Origin: Canna indica | Lineage: Eukaryota; Streptophyta; Magnoliopsida; Zingiberales; Cannaceae | Reading direction: 5' to 3' | Length of the DNA: 64,000 nucleotides | Assembly: GCA_034359265.1 (NCBI GenBank) | Contig: CP136890.1 | Span: 86,267,501-86,331,500 of the forward strand | Part shown: positions 48,484 through 59,448 of the stretch, in pieces | Position numbering within the stretch: position 1 is the stretch's first letter | How the letters are laid out: each line of letters starts with the position of its first letter | Made by a program: the position numbers and the translations under genes | Notes under the pieces: generated by a model | The model's database searches: none | The model's input: the letters and a program-made list of their open reading frames with translations, nothing else | Told to the model about the DNA's origin: nothing

Positions 48484-48594
48484 GCCAACTGTGGGCAGTA
48501 CAGTACAGTGGTAATATTTTGTATATTATTTAGAGAGCTAGGCTTCGAACTCTAGTATGATCGTGACTTTCTATTTTTATTATAAAAAAAAGAC
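48484..48594 (+). mobile_element. tRNA-derived SINE, copy C
   Basis: GCCAACTGTGGGCAGTACAG, then GCTTCGAACTCTAG (a B-box-like GGYTCGAAYYC) and an A-rich tail. Flanks TACTAAATAA (48474-48483) and TACTAAACAA (48595-48604) look like a 10-bp target duplication with one change. About 111 bp, no coding capacity; polymerase III transcription inferred from the boxes. Confidence 0.65.
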
Positions 48595-48844
48595 TACTAA
48601 ACAAATAATGGGTTATTGAAAAAAGATATTTAATGTTGTATCAAAATCATTAACTATAGTTGAAGTAACACATTCCTCGTATAAATTGATCCAAGAAGAT
48701 ATCCAATCTTTTAATCTTTTGCCTTAAAAAATATATATCAATAGAATTAAAATTATATCTTTTATTATATTACATATTATTAACTATATATAAATTATTA
48801 ATTTCGGTTACCGATTATCCTTGAACCATGACACTACTAGAAAT

Positions 48845-49075
48845 TGGGTCTTCGGCAACGGCTGCTCAAGCCGTTGCTATTTATAACGACATTCTTACAA
48901 TCGCTCAAGCCGTTGCAGATCCGTTGTATCTGCAATGGCTTTCTAACGGACATGCGAGCCGTTGCTGCTGATGTTAATTATTAACAACGGTTTTCTAACG
49001 GACAAGTGAGCCGTTGCTGATTAACTTATCAGCAACGGCTTTCTAATGGGCGAGTGAGTCGTTGCTGATAAGTTT
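48845..49075. repeat. CACTA copy 2 left subterminal repeats
   Basis: GCAACGGCT, AAGCCGTTGC and GTGAGCCGTTGCTGAT repeated in both orientations over about 230 bases. Confidence 0.8.
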
Positions 49076-49514
49076 ATATAGGTCACAAATTGCGCCTGCC
49101 TCTTCTTCCTCCCGCTACTGTCGCTGCATGCTCCTCTCGCCTCTCACCGCCGCTGCCGTTTGTCCTCGACCTGCCTTCCCCATTGATTCCAAAGTAAATC
49201 CGGTCGAAACCCTATTTTTAGGGTTTCGGCCGGCGGTGGACGGCCGATGGCCGCCGCCGGAAATGATATTTTTATAATTTTTTTATTTAATTATTTAATT
49301 GTTAATTAATTGTTTGTTTAATTGTTAATTGTTTAGATTAATTGTTTAATTTGTTAGATTAATTTTCAAGATTTAGATTAATTTTTAGAGTTTATATTAA
49401 TTTTTAGTTTAATTTAGTTAGATTAATATTTAATAATGGTATGTTAATTATTTAAATTAGTTAAAATATTGTAGATTAATATTAATTAATTAGTTAAAAT
49501 ATTGTTAATTAGTC

Positions 49515-49644
49515 CGGAGTTGTCCTCAGTGGACTTGCATCGGAATTGTCCACTTCGGACGCGCGTTGGAATCGTTCATTTCGGACTTCCGCCGGAATCG
49601 TCTAATTTGGACTTATGTCGGAATTGTCCAATATGGACTCGAAC
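49515..49644. repeat. 26-bp tandem repeat in CACTA copy 2 leader
   Basis: Five contiguous 26-base units built on CGGAATCGTCCACTTTGGAC, more diverged between units than in copy 1. Confidence 0.85.
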
Positions 49645-50094
49645 TGACTCGAAACATTTAGAAAATAATCATCCATCCGACGAGTTGATATGTTTCACGT
49701 ACGCATCGACGAGTCGGATATGATTTAGCAAAACTTTAGATCCGTTCGGGGGTTGTATGTTCGTGTAAGAGAAGTAGATGATTTTTTATATGGTGTACAA
49801 TCCTTGAATTATCCCTGATTGGACAATTTGGGAATATAGTTATTTGTATCGCACTTACTTTTTTCTTTTAATCGTTAACTTATTCTAACTTTCTGCAGCA
49901 TCTCTCTTGTTCTCCGATACGCGCCCAGATGATATGCGTATTCGGAGAACTGTAGGGAGATGCTGCTGAAATTTAGAATGAAGTTAGCAGTTAAAAGAAG
50001 TACTTAGTGCAATATGAATGACATAAATCCCGAATGGAATATGATAATCTCACCTAAAGGCATTAACCAAAGAAATTATCATTGATTGACAGAA

Positions 50095-53000
50095 TCATAT
50101 CGGCTGATCGAAGTTGGATGTACCGACGTCTTGATCATGGAGCTTTAACGAATGAGTTTCGATTAGGCGTAACGTATTTCCTAAATTTCGTCTATTCGAA
50201 TCAGAAATTCGTTAGCGTCGGTGATAAAATCTGATGTCTGTGCCCTATTTACTTGAATGGACGATTTTTGGATCGGGAGACTGTTACTCTGCATCTATAT
50301 AGCAAAGGATTTGCACCAAGATATTTTCTATGGACTTGTCATGGGGAGTCACGTGAAGTCGGGACGTCGAACAATCCTGTCGTTCAGACATATGGTGAAT
50401 CTTTCTCTGCTGGTGCTTCTTCATCTAGTCAATCTAATCCCTATAGAACTATGATACTTGATAGTCTTGGGGGTCAATTCCACCTGAATGATAATATTGA
50501 TCAGCCAGTTACTCAGACATCAATCCCACCAGATACTACAGCGGTTGATATCACAGAAGTACAAACTGCGGTAGAGATTGAATTGCCGAATAAAGAAGTT
50601 GCAGAATTTTACGAGATGTTGAAAGCTGCCGATGAACCTTTGTATGAGAATTGTTCTAAATACACTAGGTTTTCAGCAATGACACAGCTCCTAAACATCA
50701 AGGCCGATTGTAATATCAGCGGGGTTGCGTATGATCAGATTGCAAGACTGATTAATGGAATGTTGCCTACTGATAATAAATTTGAGCCAACTTTTTATAA
50801 AAATAAAAAGATGATGAGAAAATTAGGGTTTTGGTACGAAAAAATACATGCGTGCCAAAATAATTGCATTTTATATTATAAAGAAAATGTGTAGTTGGAT
50901 AAATGCTCTGTATGTCAATATCATCGTTACAAGGCGAAGAAATTGGTTCGACAGAAAAATATCTCATTTAAGGTGCTTCGGTATTTACCATTAACACCGA
51001 GGCTTCAAATATTATTCATGTCGAAAAAGACGCCCCCCTACATGAGTTGGCATGCAAGAAGTCGTGATGATACAGTAATGACTCATCCATCCGATAGTAA
51101 AGCATGAAAATATTTGGATACATATTATCCTTCATTTGCTAGGGATACTAGAAATATCAGATTGAAATTGTGCACAGATGGTTTTAATCCGTTTGAACAT
51201 TCTGCAACTCCTTATTCAGTTTGGCCAGTGCTGCTGACAGTTTATAATTTGCCACCATCAATGTGTATGAAAGATGAATTTAATTATCTTTCGATGATTA
51301 TTTCGGGTCTTAAGGGTTCGCGAAAAGAAATTGACGTGTTTCTCAGACCCTTGATAGATGAATTGAAAACATTGTGGACTGAGGGACCTGTCACTTATGA
51401 TTGTCATCGGAAGCAAAACTTTAATTTAAAGGCTGCGGTCTTGTGGACAATTAATGATTTTCCGGCGTACGACATGTTGTCTGGTTGGAGCACTCACGGC
51501 CGACTCTCTTGTCCGTATTGTATGGAACAATCTAAATCAATCAGTCTTCAGAACAGACGAAAAATGTCATTCTTTGATTGTCATTGTCGATTCCTACATG
51601 CTAACCATCAGTATCGAAGGAATAGTAATAAATTTACTAAGGGCAGAGTCGAAAGAGATGGGCCACCACCGATGTTGTCTGGTGAACAAATGTTAGCACG
51701 TGTTTCAACACTTTCAGAGATAGTATTTGGTCGCAATGAAAGAGTGTCAGACTTTGGTCAAACATATAACTGGGTGAAAAAAAGTATATTTTGGGAATTT
51801 TTCTATTAGAGTTCATTACTGATTCAACATAATTTAGATGTCATGCACATTGAAAAAAATATGTTTGATAATATTTTCAACACTTTGATGGATGTTTTCG
51901 AAAAAACTAAAGATAATGTCAAAGCCCGACATGATATGAAAATACTTTGTAAAAGACCAGAATTGGAGTTACAAGAGGTCAACGGACGATATCTGAAACC
52001 GAAGGCCCTATATGTGTTAAATAAACAACAGATCAAAGATGTTTGTCAATGGGTAAAAGAACTCAAATTACCCGATGGATATGCTTCAAACTTATCTCGA
52101 TGTGTGAACGTCGATGATTGCAAAATATCAGAGATGAAGAGCCATGATTGTCATGTATTCATGCAGAGATTACTTCCGATCGCATTTCGAGATCTTCTAC
52201 CTTATAATATTTGGGGTCCGTTGACTGAATTAAGTATGTTTTTTAGAAACATCTGTGCAAATGTCCTTCGAGTCGAAGATATGCATGTCAACACTTGAAA
52301 ATAATATTGTTGAAATCATATGCAAGCTGGAGCAGTTTTTCCCTCCTGTATTTTTTGACTCGATGGAGCATCTACCGATACACTTGGCATACAAGGCACG
52401 AGTTGGTGGCCCCGTTCAATATCGGTGGATGTACTTATTTGAAAGATACATGAATCGTCTGAAGAAAAAAGTAAAGAACACCGCAGCTGTTGAAGGATCA
52501 ATATCTGAATCGTATATCATCCAAGAAATTTCAACATTCTGCTCATTTTACTTTGAATCGACAGTACAGACAAGATTTGATCGTCTTCCACGTAACGACG
52601 ACGGGGGTGTTCGATATTCGAATGGATATTTAAATATATTTTGTCACTCTGGTCGTGCTTTTGGTTCTCGTCCATCTCTACACTTAAGCGATGAAGAGTA
52701 TCATTTGACACACTTGTATGTATTACTCAATTGTCCAGAGATTGAATAATTCATTGAAATATTTGACATTGAGATGGTGCAAAAATACTCTATTCACAAC
52801 GATGAAGAATTGGAGAGATTGCGGAATCGTGATTTCCCTACTTGGATTCAGACTTACAGCAAAGATCACAGAGCTGAAATAGATGAAAGAATATTTGAGT
52901 TTGTTAGTGGACCGTAGCGACTAGTGTCGTGCTATAGCCGATATTTTGTTAATGGGTACAAATTTCACACTGTGGAATATGCATTTACAAAGAAGACGAT

Positions 53001-53577
53001 GAATGTCGGGGTCTGCGTGAAAGGGACAACCTATGTTGAATGTGATATGTATTTTTATAGACTGGTGGAGGAAGTGATAGAGTTGCACTACTTCGGCTTG
53101 AAATCAGTTATCCTATTTAGATGTCATTGGTTCGATACAACAGAAAGGGGCATGAAAGTTCATCCAAAATACAAACTTGTTGAGGTTAATTACAAATCTA
53201 AATTGGCGGCAAATGAGCCTTTTATATTGGCATCACAAGCCGAACAAGTATATTACGCGAAGTATCCGACTCGAAATAAAGATAAAGCAGATTGGCGTGT
53301 AGTCTGTAAGACAAAAGGTAGAGGAAAAATTGATCCGATAGCTGGAAAAAATGAGCTGATACCTGATATGACAGATGGTTTCTATCGAGAAGATGATCCT
53401 CCTTCTGTAGATCGTATTATTCCATTACTCGAGGATGCAGACACAACGTCAATTCAATTAGAAGTTGAATATGTTGATGATGACGATCATGAAATTGAGG
53501 AAGCTGGAGTTGAGAAAGATGAAGAAGAGGAAGAAGATGAAGAATTCGAAGACTATTACTCAGATGATGAGGAATAA
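50095..53577 (+). pseudogene. CACTA copy 2 TNP2-like transposase, broken
   Basis: Same domain order as copy 1 and easily alignable: ADRSWMYRRLDHGALTNEF, HLYSKGFAPRYFLWTCHGE, FSAMTQLLNIKADCN, AYDMLSGWSTHGRLSCPYCM, NLDVMHIEKNMFDNIFNTLM, MEHLPIHLAYKARVGGPVQY, MNVGVCVKGTTYVECDMYF, acidic tail ending EDYYSDDEE. In-frame stops at 50232, 50892, 51105, 51807, 52747 and 52916; a 4-base insertion (GCAT) near 52281 shifts the frame. The stops at 50892 and 51105 are also in copy 1. It cannot make a full transposase. Confidence 0.87.
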
Positions 53578-53636
53578 TGGTAAAGTATATATTTTATTAA
53601 ATATATCTCTATTATTTATACAATAATCTGATTATA

Positions 53637-55152
53637 TGTCTATTCGACAAATATATCTGGTCGTGGTTATCGTCGTAGGAGAGCTTCGGAGTCTCCGATC
53701 GATGAGACTCCAGCACTTACTCGTGCTGCTGATCCTCTTACCGATGATACTGCTGAGGCTAGTACATCCAAATGCAGGCGGCCACACGGGCCGAACAAGT
53801 GACAGCCTCCACCAGCCACAGAGTCACGTAGATTTATTAGCGTGATTGAGGAGCGGTAATATATCATGAATTATGAATCATTACAAATTCATTATATCAT
53901 AATATAATATTAAATTTTATTTTTGTTGTGCAGGTTCGAGCAAGAAGAAGTGTCGAGGAGCATTTCTTCTACCATTCGATGATACATGCACGGGGCATGG
54001 CCTACGTGGTCTCACGTGCCTAGCGAGCACGTCGACATGTTATGGCGCAAGTTTGAGGCACGTATTATTGTTTTTTATACATGCATGATGATTAATATTG
54101 GTACTGATATTATTATTTTGCAGGCTCGCTATACATGGGCTGAGGACCAGAGGTCCTTCATTTACGCTGCCTGGGAGGCTATTTCCCGGGCGAGGTACAA
54201 CGGACAGCTGGGGTAGGCTCGGTCCAGGCGATGGCACGAGTTGAGACTACTAACATCGCGAAGACTCGGGGATACGACCCCGATTGGATTACTCCGGATA
54301 TATGGGACCAGCTCATGGGAATATGATCGACGAATCGATGGTAGGAGGTTTCTAGGAATGCGGCTAGAAATCACATGTCGGGGGGAGCAACGCGTCACAC
54401 CAGCGGCTCTATTGCATTTGTAGTGCACGCGAACCGTATGGTAAGTATAGCTTTTAATTATATATTTTATTTGTTACTATGTGTACTAATTATTGTATTT
54501 ATTTTGTAAATGTAGACGACGGTGTCGGATGACGAGACTGTCCAGCGACCCTCCCCGATGGCGGTGTTTGAGTGGACCCACCGTTGACTATATGGGACGG
54601 GGGAGTACATCGACAATCGCATTGCATACATTATGGTAACTATATATTTGTTTAAATTATTCATTATATATTTATAATTTAAGTTTTATGATAAATATTA
54701 GACAAAAAATCAAACTCGAGTAGGAGACCTACAGCGAGATGGTGGTGCAGCGCGGGGGCACCCCCGAGGACTTTGACGCAACAGCGTGGGTCGAGGCCGC
54801 ATGTGGTTGGGACCATGGCCATGTATATGGCTTTGCAGATAGTGGTCATGTGCGAGCCGTGCTAGGGCCACTTGGGGCACCGACCCCTTCGGTCGCTAGT
54901 GAGCGGCCGTCCACCTCCAGATCCAGTTATGATCATAGTAGCAGGATAAGGACACAAGAGGAGACAGTCGCGCGTTAGACTGAGATGATGGCGAAGATGC
55001 ATGCTATGCTACGCAACATGTCAGGTCATGCCGGAGTAGGCATCTCTTCGGCATCATCTGATCCATCGTCCTCGAGTCAGTCCACGCCAGTGTACACTCA
55101 AGCACTGTAGACTCCGCCATATGATCCAGACCATCCTCCATCGTCATCGTGA
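53637..55152 (+). pseudogene. CACTA copy 2 second gene (Ptta/En-Spm, TNPA-like), broken
   Basis: Exons with GT-AG introns match copy 1: TRYTW-type segment ARYTWAEDQRSFIYAAWEA, HTSGSIAFVVHANRM, VEAACGWDHGHVYGFADSGH, VRAVLGPLGAPTPSVASERP, TEMMAKMHAMLRNM. Stops interrupt it (for example TAG at 54976-54978 after EETVAR). It shows the uninterrupted site where the MITE entered copy 1. Confidence 0.7.
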
Positions 55153-55419
55153 GATTTTTTTATATTGACTTTGTTACTTAGATACTATACTTGTTTAATT
55201 TATTTTGTTTGGATATTGATACTTCAATTTAGTATTTGAATAATTTTTATACTATTGTGGATAATTATAAATATAAGTATAATTGTTGTGATGTATATCT
55301 TGGTGTATTTGTGATGTGTGAATGAATGTGTGTATCGGTGTATGAGTTATGTATCAGATAATGTATCAATGTATCAATGAAAATTTAGAATTTTAAATTT
55401 TTTTCGTTTTCAGGTTTAT

Positions 55420-55745
55420 ATCATCAGCAACGACTTTCCCACGGCCGTCCATGGGAAAGCCGTTGCTGATGACCTACAGCAATGGCTTAGCAACGGTCTT
55501 TTACTAACGGCGTTGCTACAGACTCACTAGCCGTTGCTATTAATGTTATCAGCAAAGGCTCTGTGTCCGTGGCAAAATCGTTGCTGATAATATTTTTAGC
55601 AACAGCCTGAGCGGACGTTGTTGATCTGTTGCTAAGTTATCAGCGACGCGATTTTTTGCCACGGCTCCGTTGCAACGGCTGGCGCCGTTGCACGCTGTTG
55701 CTGATGGTTTTCAGCAACGACTCCAGCCGTTGCTGATGCCCATTA
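55420..55745. repeat. CACTA copy 2 right subterminal repeats
   Basis: AGCAACGACT, AGCCGTTGCTGATG and related motifs in both orientations. Confidence 0.8.
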
Positions 55746-55756
55746 TTCTAGTAGTG

Positions 55757-57539
55757 TGGGGTGGGGATAGTAACCGAAATCGAATTGAACTTAAATAATT
55801 TCTAAACTATACTAATCGAAATCAAAATAGGATTGTAAAATTACTATCCACAATCATATGTTGCGGGTCGATTAGTCAATTAACTATAATTAATCGGTTT
55901 AAATTATCATTCTTACGCACCACCAACAAGTTATGAATAAGACACTTTCTCAATTGATTTGGTTTGGTTTTTCATGTGGAATGCATTCTCATAATGCACT
56001 TGTTTTTTCGAATGCACAAAATGGGATGATCTACCCTGTCCTGTATATTCCAAATAATTAATCAATGCAGTTCCTCCTCTTTCAAACACTACCCCCTAAT
56101 TAGTTGGCTGTCGGAAGTATTATCCTCAAGAATTAAGCAAGCTTCAGTCAATTGTGCTGAGTTGGGCATCGTTCCTTTGGCTTGAAAGAACAATGAGGTT
56201 CATGCTTCCTATTTCAATAGGTTCACACCTTTGCTGATGACCAGCTTGTCCAAAAATTAAATAGATGGACTGAAGTGAGATATTCTCGGGACCTCAATGA
56301 ATGAATCATTATGCGGTGAGAATTGAAGGCAGTGAGTGAGCTTTAATTAGATGTAAATCTTTAATCGTTGGTGCATTGGGGAAAAGAACAAGATTAAAAT
56401 CTACTTTATTCTACTTTATTGTTGTTTGCATTCTGAATCGAAACGATCAAACATGAGCATGGGGAGTGAATTGAAACAATAAATGCAAACATGGGTAACA
56501 TGAGCGCCATGTGCACAACTGACACGCTCGAAGTCTACCAGTTCATAAAAGAACGTCATTCATCCCACTCCAAGGATCAGAAAAGGAAGATGCAAGACTT
56601 AAAAGTAGATATGAATTGTCAAGACCATATATGGTGATTCCACTAAACACAATTTGTCATCAGTTTTCGATATGGGACTAAAAGTCAAACACAATTTGTA
56701 GTCAGTTTTCAATATGGGACTAAAAGCAGGTGTTAGATTTATTCTTCATAAGGATAAAAAAAACTTTTACTCGTCCATGTGGGACTAAAGCCCTTCAACA
56801 CTGGACATGTTCATTGCTCAAGGTTTTGAAAAGAAGAGAAGAGAGATGTGCTCACATCAGAAGTTGTCAATGTTGATTTCCGGGCAACAACCAACCATAA
56901 ATACTAAAATAATGGACTTCATAAAAAATAGATTGAAAGAAGAAAGAGAGGAATAAAGGATTTTTTTATTTTTGTGGACTTGAGATTTGCAAGTCCAGTA
57001 AATTCATCTGAGATTATAAATTCTGCAAACTACCATCCACTGTCAGGAACATATAATATACAGTGTGAGATGCAGGTGAGGACAATAGTTGAGAGTGTTC
57101 ATCATCAGGGCATTCCTTAAATTCCTACATGTACTTGGTGCAATTAATTGACTGTCAAATCTACCAAAAGAGGATTCTTCTTGTGGTAATAGGATTCCGT
57201 TAAACTAAGTATCAAATCTTTACCTTCACTTCCAGAAAAAAAAAAAATTGAAGGCTAAAATTATCCACAGTAGCCCTTGCAAAGGAGTAAGTATCTCACC
57301 CTTGTCCTAAGGATTGTTAGAGGGGGACCACTCTAAAATTTTAGGGGTGATGCATCTAATTTGGCACCACTTAAATCTTCAAAGAGTTTGAAAATACATC
57401 TAAATTACAATAATATTTCTCTATCATACTTCCCCATGTGAACATATAATCATGTCGAACTCCCGACCGTATGGCAGTCTTGGACCGCTTTCATCAATTC
57501 TTATGACATCCATCACTCTCACAAAAAAAATTCAATCTT
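55757..57539. other. Intergenic region
   Basis: No gene supported. Holds a 42-base direct tandem duplication at 56645-56728 (unit beginning AAACACAATTTGT and containing TATGGGACTAAAAG), with a third, diverged TGTGGGACTAAA further on. Confidence 0.5.
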
Positions 57540-57835
57540 TGGCTAGCTTTGGATAAGACGAAGACTACTAACCAAGGATCGAATGATCAGATGGGGCGTG
57601 CATTGCAATCGAATGATCAATGAAAACCTTCTACAGCCGTTGGTTGTGATTAATACTGCTGCAATTTTGCTACTACATTTGCTTATTGTTTTTACTGGTT
57701 TCATTGCTACTGTTACGTACTTTCTACCAGGTGCCTCCTTGAGGCTCTCATGTTTTCTTCTCTCTACCTTTATATAGTCTCTGGTACTCTTGATTTCTCT
57801 TTGAATGGAATACAAGATTCTCTTGTTACAAAAAA
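57540..57835 (+). mobile_element. Short LINE 3' end remnant
   Basis: Ends TTTGAATGGAATACAAGATTC and then an A-run at about 57830, like the other LINE tails in this window. The preceding open frame shows no family similarity. Confidence 0.4.
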
Positions 57836-59294
57836 AACTCTCAACATTTATCTTGCTAGAAATTAATTTGTGTTTTATAATTAACTAGCAACCACAAACA
57901 TAAATAATTGTGCAATTTACCCCAAATAGCTTCCTATTTTAAGAATTTAGATATAGGTCCTAGCCACATAAGAGAAACTACTACTTATAATTGAGCAGTG
58001 TAATTGGCATGCTTTACTGTGCATCAATTGATATTATAATGATATAGAGAATATTTTGGGTATTTGCAAGGTGTCCTTCACAAAATGTGATTTATGGCAA
58101 AGAGTTGAGATAATTTGCTCTGCATCAATATTCATATGCAGCAAATTAAAGGTTTCTGTTTGAGTCATCTAATAATATAACTATAATTTGAACAAAAATT
58201 AAGTAAATTTCTATTATTATATTCAGTTTTTAAAACTAATATATATGAAATGTCGCTTAAATGTAATCTCAATCAAGACTCAAGATTCATGTTCCAAATT
58301 CTTTTATACCGAGGATGTGTTTGATTTGCGTTGACATGATAAGCTAGTATAAACCAATATAAGAGAAGAAGTTGTACCTTATTTGTTTAGCACAATTTTG
58401 GATAATACATATTGATCGAAATATTATTGTGTGCATAGATTTTCACGGTACAATAAATGTATAAATTGTACATTGAAGTTCCACCTTTTTTAAAATCAAA
58501 TTGTCTTGTCCAACACCCATTTTAGTGGTATCAAAACATAAAATTTCATCGATTCTACTTGATCCAAACTCAAAAGGTGACTCTCTATGTCAATATTAAC
58601 TATTTACTCTCTTTCCCTCCATACTTTGTTTTCAAGAAAGAAATGATCAAGAATGATTGGAAAATTTTACTTACAATAGTTACAAACAACAATGCTTTCT
58701 TTTCCCGTTTCTTCAAGAGGAGATTCCTTTTATCTTCACACCCCCACATGGATTTAAAATTTTACTTACAATAGTTTTTTAGATTTTTAGTGGCTAATTT
58801 TCATGAATATTTGATTCGAAGTCAATTACCATTAATTATACAGAAATTAATATCTGCTGCAAATCCAATGAGATGTTGTTAACTTGTTATGGCTGTAGGC
58901 CGTAATGTATAGTTTCCACCCAATCGGCCAATCACGGTTGTGAGACTGCAGAGCGTGTTCCGGCTGTCACGATATGCGGACTGTCGGTGCGCCCTATCGA
59001 ACCTGTGGCCTGTCGGGCGGTCGCCCTCACCTCCATCCCCTCTCGGTTAATCCTACAGCCGTTCATATCGCCATCCACGGTTGTTATTTTGCATGTAAGT
59101 GCGCTCTTCATACTCAGTATTGTATAATTTTTTAACAGAGAGAAAGGTAGATGCAGAGGAGATAGATCTCATGCAAAGTCACATGCAAAAATGACCTTGG
59201 AGAAAGAATTAAAGAATAAGAAACACTCAACCAACCAACGCCAACCTCACTCTTGGACCCACCTCTCTCTTTCTCTCTGTCTCTCTATTGCTTT
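57836..59294. other. Intergenic region upstream of the epimerase gene
   Basis: AT-rich apart from a GC-rich patch at about 58890-59085, which is bounded by the inverted 9-mers GGCTGTAGG (58891) and CCTACAGCC (59052). No gene seen. Confidence 0.45.
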
Positions 59295-59301
59295 TATATA
59301 T
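59295..59301 (+). promoter_or_regulatory. Candidate TATA box of the epimerase gene
   Basis: TATATAT about 150 bases before the ATG, following a (CT)n pyrimidine-rich tract (59264-59287) often seen in plant core promoters. No in-frame upstream ATG lies between it and the gene start. Confidence 0.4.
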
Positions 59302-59448
59302 CTGTCACTCCCCTCCTCTACCTCCAGTTCCTCATCCCAGCACAGCGAGGAACACCACCGCCGCTGCCGCTTCATCATCGTCACCACCACCTCCTCTTCA
59401 AGAAGATCTATTTGGTCAAGTAATATATAGTGAGAATTAGGAGAGGAA

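Larger units (their letters stand above)
48832..55756 (+). mobile_element. CACTA (En/Spm) transposon, copy 2
   Basis: Intact-looking termini CACTACTAGAAAT at 48832 and ATTCTAGTAGTG at 55756. Flanks are TGA and TGG, so the 3-bp duplication is nearly but not exactly kept. Same strand and gene order as copy 1, about 6.9 kb, without the nested MITE. Confidence 0.92.

Noticed and set aside
32213..55756. Repeated GCAACGGCT motifs considered as a CRISPR-like array
   Set aside because: Spacing is irregular, orientation is mixed and they sit just inside CACTA termini; these are subterminal repeats in a plant genome.
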